Shown in pieces: positions 6,623 to 12,174 of a stretch of DNA of 12,174 nt. Position 1 is the stretch's first letter; each line of letters opens with the position of its first letter. The position numbers and the translations under genes were made by a program. The stretch lies in assembly GCA_964615975.1 (NCBI GenBank), contig CAZTTH010000077.1, positions 1-12,174 on the forward strand, in the 5' to 3' direction. The notes beneath the pieces were generated by a model, which did no database searches, had not been told where the DNA came from, and saw only the letters and a program-made list of their open reading frames with translations. The DNA comes from CAZTTH01 sp964615975 (GTDB lineage: Bacteria; Verrucomicrobiota; Lentisphaeria; JABSQK01; JAJFLO01).

Positions 6623-6857
6623 ACTTTGAAATCCCTTGTCGGATAAGCTATCATGATAATAAACAGTTACGGAGCAACGCTCTAGGAATTCGGGATTGAT
6701 GGGATATTCAAACTCTGTAGGAGCGGGTGATCAAAGTTAAGTTTATGACGGAACGATGTATGCTTGAAACGGTCACCACATGGTCTCTTCATATGGAATG
6801 ATCCCAGTCGCAAACATCTTAATTTGCATTAGTCATTCAGCGGATGGTTCTGATCAC

Positions 6858-8300
6858 TCACACATTCACCACTGTGGTTGAACCTGGCGATTGCCATAAA
6901 TCACGACAGGTGTTGAGCGTGGGATCGATGTAATCGTCAATGAACTCCTCGACCTGTTCCGGGGCGCGGCCGATAAATTTCCGCGGATCGATGAGATCGG
7001 GCAATTGCGGCAGTATGGAGCGAAACCGATGGTCCCCTTCAAGGCGCGCCAACAAATTGTTCTCCGCTCCCTCCTCCTTGATCTTTTGCGCGGCGACGAG
7101 GGAATGCTGGCGTATCGCTTCATGCAATTCCTGGCGATCTCCGCCGGCTTTAACGCCCGCCATGATAATGTTTTCCGTTGCCATGAAAGGCAGCTCTTCC
7201 ATGATGCGTTTGCGGATGACTAATGGCCAGACCGTGATGCCGCTGATCACGTTATGAACCAATGACAGGATGATATCCGTGGTGAGAAATGATTCCGGTA
7301 TCACGATCCGCCGATTGGCGGAATCATCGAGGGTGCGTTCCAGCCATTGATGAGCATGGGTCTGCGCGGCATTATCCGTTTGCGCCATCACATAACGCGC
7401 CAGCGAACAGATGCGTTCGCAGCGCATGGGATTGCGCTTATAAGCCATGGCGCTCGAGCCCACCTGATTTTTTTCGAAAGGTTCATCCATCTCCCTGAGA
7501 TTCATCAACAGGCGAATATCACCCGCCATTTTATACGCGGATTGAGCGCATCCAGAAAGACGGGAAAGCACCTGATAATCGATTTTCCGCGTGTATGTTT
7601 GCCCACATATCGGAACACTCTCCGCGAAGCCCATCTTGGCTGTCACCAGGGCATCGAGACGCTTTACCTTATCGCGATCCCCATTGAAGAGGGCTAGAAA
7701 ACTGGCTTGAGTGCCAGTGGTGCCCTTGACGCCGCGGAATGGCAGAGCCAGGATCATGGCATCGATTTCCTTGAAATCCAGATAAAAATCATAAAGCCAG
7801 AGGGAGGCACGCTTGCCAACCGTGGTCAATTGCGCCGGTTGATAATGGGTGAACCCCAGGGTCGGCAGATGACGATAATTCAGCGCCAGATCTCTGAGCT
7901 CCGCCATTACCAGCGCTAATTTTCGTTTCAGAATCAGCAGTCCTTCCTTCATCAGGAGTAAATCGGTGTTGTCCGTGACAAAACAGCTGGTGGCGCCCAG
8001 GTGAATGATCGGTTTGGCCAGCGGGCAGGATTCAGCGAAAACATGGATATGACTCATGACGTCGTGGCGCAGCTCTTTTTCCATTACCGCGGCGCGATCA
8101 AAATCAATGTTCTCTATATGAGCCGCCATTTCCTTTATCTGCTCCTCGGTTATTGGCAGCCCCAATTCTTTCTGCGCGGTTGCCAGGGTCAGCCATAACT
8201 TCCGCCAGGTGGAAAACTTCTTCTGCGGCGACCAGAGCCAGTTCATTTCCTTGCTGGCATAACGGTCGGTCAAGGGATTTTGGTATTTGTTTTCATTCAT
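6858..8300 (-). CDS. purB: Adenylosuccinate lyase, animal-like type
   Basis: PurB cleaves fumarate from SAICAR in IMP synthesis and from adenylosuccinate to give AMP. The 480-residue chain has the normal length for the eukaryote-like subfamily. RHDVMSHIHVF (78-88) and TLGFTHYQPAQLTTVGKR (147-164) contain the expected general acid His152. The fumarase/aspartase signature is GSSAMAYKRNPM (281-292), with Ser283 the likely general base. The family norm here is GSSAMPYKRNP, so Pro is replaced by Ala. LERTLDDSANRR (320-331) and ELPFMATENIIM (369-380) are conserved. From memory, long stretches match human ADSL closely, more than the compact B. subtilis type. The ATG follows the recO stop by 2 bases, with GGAGGA 15 bases upstream, so translational coupling is likely. 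Confidence 0.95.
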   Translation of the reverse strand: MNENKYQNPLTDRYASKEMNWLWSPQKKFSTWRKLWLTLATAQKELGLPITEEQIKEMAAHIENIDFDRAAVMEKELRHDVMSHIHVFAESCPLAKPIIHLGATSCFVTDNTDLLLMKEGLLILKRKLALVMAELRDLALNYRHLPTLGFTHYQPAQLTTVGKRASLWLYDFYLDFKEIDAMILALPFRGVKGTTGTQASFLALFNGDRDKVKRLDALVTAKMGFAESVPICGQTYTRKIDYQVLSRLSGCAQSAYKMAGDIRLLMNLREMDEPFEKNQVGSSAMAYKRNPMRCERICSLARYVMAQTDNAAQTHAHQWLERTLDDSANRRIVIPESFLTTDIILSLVHNVISGITVWPLVIRKRIMEELPFMATENIIMAGVKAGGDRQELHEAIRQHSLVAAQKIKEEGAENNLLARLEGDHRFRSILPQLPDLIDPRKFIGRAPEQVEEFIDDYIDPTLNTCRDLWQSPGSTTVVNV

Positions 8301-8302
8301 GA

Positions 8303-8986
8303 TTAATTGTTATTGTCCTCCATGTCAAACAGTAATTCAGTGAATCCTGATGGCAATTTCAAATTCGTGTAGTGATGAATATAATCTTTCAACCATAATC
8401 CAAGTTTCCGCCAATCAATCAAGGTGTAGTTTGGAACCAGCGCATCCAGATTCAGAGAATAATCACGCAGCCGCCCGATCTCATGTTGCAACTCCTTCTG
8501 CCCCACAAACGCTGCCAGATAACCCAATTCCTCAAGGGCGATAAATAATAAACCGATCACTACCGCAATGCCCACCCGGGTGTCCGGGAGGGACCACCGC
8601 ATGAACGCATGATCCATGGCCTGGAACAACACCGGGGTCGGGTTATTGGGCTGGGTGTTAGCTAAGATAAAACGAGCGCTCCATGCGGCAAGGGTATAAT
8701 GGTGATAATTTTCGGCAATCGCATGATATGAGCGGATCAGATCCACCTGATGCGCGGTCTGCAACTCTACCGTCCATTTGGCTTTGAAACCAATGGATAG
8801 ATGTTGACATAAATCAATCCCGGTATGAAGCCGTTTTGCGGGTTTTCGCCCGCCTTTCACGAGAAAATGCACCTGACCAAAATGAACCGTCAATGCCGCG
8901 ATAATCACACTGCTTTCGGAATAATCCGATTTTTTCAATACCAGCACTGGTTCATTGACATACAAATGATCATGAGCCGCAGGCAT
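8303..8986 (-). CDS. recO: DNA repair protein RecO
   Basis: RecO works with RecR to load RecA on SSB-coated single-stranded DNA and anneals strands in gap repair. The 227-residue protein is of normal length. About residues 8-85 form the N-terminal OB fold (ending strands HFLVKGGRKPAK at 40-51). Residues about 90-225 form the helical C-terminal domain, with the family-typical LFIALEELGYL (147-157). Only one Cys is present, so the four-Cys zinc site found in Deinococcus RecO is absent, as it is in E. coli. AAGGAG (8994-8999) lies 7 bases from the ATG. The gene precedes purB in a two-gene operon and is divergent from the HPr gene. Sequence is diverged, as is usual for RecO, so the call rests on the overall pattern. 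Confidence 0.82.
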   Translation of the reverse strand: MPAAHDHLYVNEPVLVLKKSDYSESSVIIAALTVHFGQVHFLVKGGRKPAKRLHTGIDLCQHLSIGFKAKWTVELQTAHQVDLIRSYHAIAENYHHYTLAAWSARFILANTQPNNPTPVLFQAMDHAFMRWSLPDTRVGIAVVIGLLFIALEELGYLAAFVGQKELQHEIGRLRDYSLNLDALVPNYTLIDWRKLGLWLKDYIHHYTNLKLPSGFTELLFDMEDNNN

Positions 8987-9123
8987 CGCTCTTCTCCTTT
9001 GATTAACTAGTTGTTTGGATAAATTTTTACTTTATTTTCGTATTTACAAAGACAGGTTGCTATCGTAAATTCCCAACCGATTAAAATACAATACGTTAAC
9101 AGAATTTATCACCATGAAGTTTC
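8987..9123. promoter_or_regulatory. AT-rich divergent promoter region of recO and HPr
   Basis: These 137 bases separate two divergent genes and are clearly richer in A+T than the flanks. They must carry both promoters, but no convincing -35/-10 pair could be fixed on either strand. GGTTG (9055-9059) and CAACC (9074-9078) form a short inverted repeat near the middle. Confidence 0.4.
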
Positions 9124-9426
9124 ATGAGCGCTGAAAGCAACAACTTAATCAAAACCTTTGTCCTGGATAATAAATTTGGCCTGCATGCCCGACCGTCGGC
9201 TTTGATTGTCAAAACCGCCAACGGATTCAAATCCTCGGTAACCATTATCAAGGACGGATTTGAAAGTGATGGCAAAAGTATCATGGAACTGGTGATGCTT
9301 GGCGCTACTCCCGGGGAAAGCCTGACGGTGGTAACCGATGGCGACGATGCCATGCAGGCCATGCAGGCAATCGAGGAATTGTTTCTTAATCGGTTTGGTG
9401 AAGACGCGTGGAAAGAACTTGAATAA
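9124..9426 (+). CDS. ptsH: HPr-family phosphocarrier protein
   Basis: HPr passes phosphate from enzyme I to sugar-specific IIA proteins or acts as a regulatory phosphoprotein. In this 100-residue protein GLHARPSA (19-26) contains the phospho-His at position 21, equal to His15 in the standard numbering. GKSIMELVMLGA (50-61) contains Ser52, exactly equivalent to Ser46, the target of HPr kinase/phosphorylase. The ends are slightly longer than the usual 85-90 residues. No enzyme I or IIA gene lies nearby, so a purely regulatory role is possible. A stop at 9115 in the same frame rules out an earlier start. The Shine-Dalgarno is weak (TGAAG, 4 bases away), and a 6-codon frame from 9114 overlaps the start. 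Confidence 0.93.
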   Translation: MSAESNNLIKTFVLDNKFGLHARPSALIVKTANGFKSSVTIIKDGFESDGKSIMELVMLGATPGESLTVVTDGDDAMQAMQAIEELFLNRFGEDAWKELE

Positions 9427-9462
9427 CTCGTCATTTAATCTGCAATCAGCATTCTAAAATTA

Positions 9463-9481
9463 GCGTGAGGCGCCCTCACGC
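9463..9481 (+). terminator. Strong hairpin after HPr gene
   Basis: GCGTGAGG (9463-9470) and CCTCACGC (9474-9481) form a perfect 8-bp stem with a 3-base loop, 36 bases past the HPr stop. No T-run follows on the plus strand, so it is either an atypical terminator or a dispersed palindrome. Confidence 0.45.
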
Positions 9482-9507
9482 CTGACTGAATTCCAGATCC
9501 ATGATTG

Positions 9508-9534
9508 CAACCGATGTCTGGTTGTTTATCTTAT
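9508..9534 (+). terminator. Hairpin plus T-rich tract in front of nadB
   Basis: CAACC (9508-9512) pairs with GGTTG (9520-9524) around a 7-base loop, and a G-U pair can extend it. TTTATCTTATT follows at once. It could end HPr transcripts or act as an attenuator in the nadB leader. The stem is short. Confidence 0.3.
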
Positions 9535-9559
9535 TGCCTTTCATTTACAACCATTTATC

Positions 9560-11248
9560 ATGTCATTAATTACACCTCATCGACTGCAATCGGATTATCT
9601 CATCATCGGCAGCGGCATCGCGGGATTGTACGCGGCCCTCAAAGCGGCGGCGGTGGGTAGTGTGATTGTCGTCACCAAAAAATGCGCCACTGATTGCAAC
9701 ACCAGTTATGCCCAGGGCGGGATTGCCTGTGTTTTTGATAATGATGACGCGCTTGAACTCCACTGTAAGGATACGATCGAAGCCGGCGCTGGTCTCTGTG
9801 ATATGGAGACGGTGCGGCGGATTATTGCGGAAGGCCCGGGACGGATTAAAGATTTGATCGCGATGGGGATTAATTTTACCCGCCGCTCAGAATTGGATAA
9901 CTCAGTCGCGCATCAGGGGTATGATGATGGCTATGATCTGGCCCAGGAAGGAGGCCATAGCCGGCGGCGCATCCTCCATGCGGGCGATATCACCGGCAAG
10001 GAAATCATCCGGGTATTGATGCAAGCGTGTCAGGCACACCCGAAAATCACCATTCTCGAAGGCTATCATGCCATCGATCTCATTGCCTCCCGCCGTTTGG
10101 ACTGGGATGGTCCCAATCGTTGTCTCGGAGCCTATGTTCTTGAGCGCAAGACCAATGTCGTCCATTCCTTTCTCAGTCGGTTTGTCATCATGGCCACCGG
10201 CGGCGCCGGCAAGGTTTATCTCTATACCAGCAATCCCGATATAGCCTGCGGCGAAGGCATTGCCATGGCTTACCGGGCATACGCCCAAATCGCCAACATG
10301 GAATTTTTTCAATTCCATCCGACCTGTTTATATCATCCCGAAGCGAAATCGTTTTTAATCTCCGAAGCGGTGCGCGGAGAAGGCGGGATTTTGAAGATCG
10401 GCAATCGGGAGCAGCTGGTGTCATTCATGGAAAATTATCATCCGGAAGGAAATCTCGCGCCGCGTGATATCGTCGCGCGCGCCATCGACCAGGAATTGAA
10501 AAAAAGCGGCCAACCTTTTGTCTATCTTGACATCACCCATCATTCCGAAGAATTTCTCCGCAGCCGCTTTCCCCATATCTATCATACCTGCCTGCGTTAT
10601 GGCATCGACATGGCCAAAGATCCGATTCCGGTTGTCCCGGCTGCTCATTATTGTTGTGGCGGCGTCAAAACCGATGTCAATGGCGCCACCTGTGTGCAGA
10701 ATCTCTATGCTGCCGGGGAAGTCGGCCATACCGGTCTGCATGGCGCCAACCGCCTCGCCAGCAACAGTCTGCTTGAAGCGTTGGTGGTCGCCAATCTTGC
10801 GGTTGAACATTCAAAAACTGTTTTTGATACCATTGAAACCCGGCATATCAATGGTGAATCAAGTCGATATATCCCCGATTGGAGCAGCGGCAACGCGGTG
10901 GATGCCGATGAACTGATTGTCATCTACCATAACTGGGATGAGATTCGTCGCTTCATGTGGGACTATGTCGGGATTTTTAGAACGACAAAACGGTTGCAGC
11001 GCGCCAAAACCCGGATTCGCAATATTCGCAAGGAAATCGAGACCTTTTATTGGGATTTTATCCTGACCGCCGATCTGATCGAACTGCGCAATCTCACTTC
11101 CGTGGCGGAATTGATTATCGACAGCGCTCTGGCGCGCCATCACAGTGTCGGACTTCATTACAACAGCGATTATCCGCCGGGCGCCCACCCGATCAGGAAA
11201 AAGGATACCATCCTGACCCGGCCAGGTTTTAATAAGTCACTGGTTTAA
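9560..11248 (+). CDS. nadB: L-aspartate oxidase NadB
   Basis: NadB is an FAD enzyme that oxidises L-aspartate to iminoaspartate, the first step of NAD synthesis. The 562-residue chain is of normal length. The FAD-binding GSGIAG lies at 17-22. Equivalents of the E. coli active-site residues are present: Glu130 in QEGGHSRRRILHAG, His253 in QFHPTCLY, Arg302 in APRDIVARA, His363 in PAAHYCCGG and Arg398 in GANRLASNSLLEA. The helical C-terminal domain (about 455-530) is also of NadB type, which favours NadB over succinate dehydrogenase flavoprotein. No nadA or nadC is in the window. There is no clear ribosome binding site before the ATG. The M24 peptidase follows by 20 bases, so they are probably cotranscribed. 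Confidence 0.95.
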   Translation: MSLITPHRLQSDYLIIGSGIAGLYAALKAAAVGSVIVVTKKCATDCNTSYAQGGIACVFDNDDALELHCKDTIEAGAGLCDMETVRRIIAEGPGRIKDLIAMGINFTRRSELDNSVAHQGYDDGYDLAQEGGHSRRRILHAGDITGKEIIRVLMQACQAHPKITILEGYHAIDLIASRRLDWDGPNRCLGAYVLERKTNVVHSFLSRFVIMATGGAGKVYLYTSNPDIACGEGIAMAYRAYAQIANMEFFQFHPTCLYHPEAKSFLISEAVRGEGGILKIGNREQLVSFMENYHPEGNLAPRDIVARAIDQELKKSGQPFVYLDITHHSEEFLRSRFPHIYHTCLRYGIDMAKDPIPVVPAAHYCCGGVKTDVNGATCVQNLYAAGEVGHTGLHGANRLASNSLLEALVVANLAVEHSKTVFDTIETRHINGESSRYIPDWSSGNAVDADELIVIYHNWDEIRRFMWDYVGIFRTTKRLQRAKTRIRNIRKEIETFYWDFILTADLIELRNLTSVAELIIDSALARHHSVGLHYNSDYPPGAHPIRKKDTILTRPGFNKSLV

Positions 11249-11268
11249 CTCTTTTCAAAATTAGACTC

Positions 11269-12174
11269 ATGAGTACACACAATCGTTTGATCGTCGGTGA
11301 TAGCGAACGGAATGCCGACTTATTATATGCCATCGGAATGATGATTCCTGATCCGGTGCTGTGGTTCTCTGTCAAGGGTGAGGAGCATATCATTCTCAGC
11401 CCATTGGAAATCGGGCGCGGAACCCGGGAGTTGAAGCCGGGGATCAAACCCTGGAGTTATCATGATGCCAAACAATTTTTCAGCCTGAAGAGTCTCCGGC
11501 TGGCGGATCAGATAGCTGGTGTCAGCAAACACTATCGGATTAAAAAATGGCAGGTGCCGCGTTCTTTTCCTTTGGGACTGGCGGAACGATTGGCGAAAAA
11601 TGGACTGCGATTCGATCCGGTTAATAACGAGTTTTTCCCTGAACGGCAACAAAAAAGCGGGGATGAAGTAAACCGGATTACCGCTGGCGTACGCCTGGCG
11701 GAAGCCGGGTTGAATCATGGTCTGAACATATTGCGGTCAGCGACAATCAAGGCCAATGCATTGGTATGGAACGACGCCCTATTGACCGCGGAAATCCTGC
11801 GCGGGGAAATCAATGCTCAAATCGCACGGCAGGGCGGGGTGGCTGATCACACCATTGTCGCCTGTGGCGTGCAGGGCGCTGATCCTCATTGCCGGGGCGA
11901 AGGCAATCTCTGCCCGCATCAGCCGATCATTATCGATATTTTTCCGCGGGTGTCAACGACTGGTTATTGGGGCGATCTGACGCGCACCGTGGTCAAGGGC
12001 AGGGCTTCCAGTGTGGTTAAGGATGCCTTCGCCGCGGTTCACTCCGCGAAGCGTGCGGCACTATCGCGCGTTAAAGCTGGCATTACTGGCAATCAGGTCC
12101 ATCGGGCGGTGGTGGCAATATTAAAACACGCCGGCTTCAACACCGATCTGAAAGCCAACCCCCCGCATGGTTTC
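11269..12174 (+). CDS. M24 family metallopeptidase (Xaa-Pro aminopeptidase-like), 3' end outside window
   Basis: The frame runs open for 302 codons to the window edge, so the C-terminus is missing. Residues 1-125 resemble a creatinase-type N-terminal domain. From about 130 the pita-bread peptidase domain begins with SGDEVNRI, followed by IVACGVQGADPHCRGEG (196-212) with His207 near the substrate. The first two metal ligands are visible: Asp223 in IIIDIFPR and Asp236 in GYWGDLTRT. The sequence stops at NPPHGF, just before the expected metal-binding His of the HGTGHG-type motif. Such proteins remove an N-terminal residue before proline or cleave Xaa-Pro dipeptides. No ribosome binding site is evident, and the gene is 20 bases behind nadB, suggesting an operon without a known functional link. 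Confidence 0.85.
   Translation, partial: MSTHNRLIVGDSERNADLLYAIGMMIPDPVLWFSVKGEEHIILSPLEIGRGTRELKPGIKPWSYHDAKQFFSLKSLRLADQIAGVSKHYRIKKWQVPRSFPLGLAERLAKNGLRFDPVNNEFFPERQQKSGDEVNRITAGVRLAEAGLNHGLNILRSATIKANALVWNDALLTAEILRGEINAQIARQGGVADHTIVACGVQGADPHCRGEGNLCPHQPIIIDIFPRVSTTGYWGDLTRTVVKGRASSVVKDAFAAVHSAKRAALSRVKAGITGNQVHRAVVAILKHAGFNTDLKANPPHGF

Larger units (their letters stand above)
6244..6857. other. 614-bp intergenic region packed with palindromic repeats
   Basis: The gap lies between the stops of the stress gene (+) and purB (-). No open frame here has coding features. The right half of a plus-strand open frame at 6105-6422 is only the stress gene read in another frame plus this gap. 6280-6400 contains CCTGAAGGG, CAGCCTGGG and CCTGGGATG, resembling a worn intergenic repeat. 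6441-6622 is a layered inverted repeat. GAGC-AAC-GCTC (6672-6682) is a small hairpin, and TGTAGGAGCGGG (6716-6727) resembles half of a REP-type palindrome. GCAAA/TTTGC (6810-6814, 6823-6827) is a weak stem. Confidence 0.55.

Noticed and set aside
1..12174. CRISPR array, tRNA or rRNA gene, prophage or a new defence system
   Set aside because: No regularly spaced repeats, cloverleaf with tRNA motifs, rRNA-like sequence or defence-type domains were seen; the protein genes are all known housekeeping families.

Overview
The window is about 12.2 kb of ordinary bacterial chromosome, densely coded and of mid-range G+C. It carries ten complete protein genes and one gene cut by the right edge. No rRNA, tRNA, CRISPR array, prophage or transposase gene was seen. 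The set is housekeeping: RNA modification, DNA repair, glutamate metabolism, one-carbon and purine metabolism, NAD synthesis and a PTS-type phosphocarrier. The combination of an HPr with both phosphorylation sites, an animal-like adenylosuccinate lyase, a UV damage endonuclease and intergenic palindromes suggests an environmental bacterium, perhaps of the PVC group (Lentisphaerae, Verrucomicrobia or Kiritimatiellota). This placement is only an inference from protein flavour.

Layout: 93-917 (+) is a SpoU/TrmH-family RNA methyltransferase. It converges, across a nested palindrome (945-1023), on a UvdE-type UV endonuclease (1031-1936, -), which is followed upstream on the same strand by a DUF445 membrane protein (2025-2636, -). 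Divergent from these is glutamate dehydrogenase gdhA (2835-4145, +). A non-coding gap of nearly 350 bp leads to purU and a tandem universal stress protein (4535-6243, +), 17 bp apart and probably one operon. A 614 bp gap (6244-6857) holds several palindromic repeats and no convincing gene. Then recO and purB lie on the minus strand (8986 down to 6858), 2 bp apart and so translationally coupled. Divergent from recO is HPr (9124-9426, +), then nadB (9560-11248, +) and an M24 metallopeptidase (11269 to the edge, +) 20 bp behind nadB.

Functional links: purU releases formate and free tetrahydrofolate from 10-formyl-THF, purB acts twice in purine/AMP synthesis, nadB starts NAD synthesis from aspartate, and gdhA links glutamate to 2-oxoglutarate. 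These share nitrogen and one-carbon metabolism, but the gene order does not form one pathway operon. UvdE and RecO are both DNA repair proteins and are not adjacent.

No new defence or biosynthetic system is evident. The most unusual signals are non-coding. A degenerate direct repeat of about 93 bp brackets gdhA, its core (TCA-N6-TRATCGTGC) occurs a third time before purU, and layered palindromic repeats fill 6441-6622. At protein level the notable points are a Leu where UvdE enzymes are thought to carry the modified Lys, and a Pro-to-Ala change in the signature loop of a very animal-like PurB.
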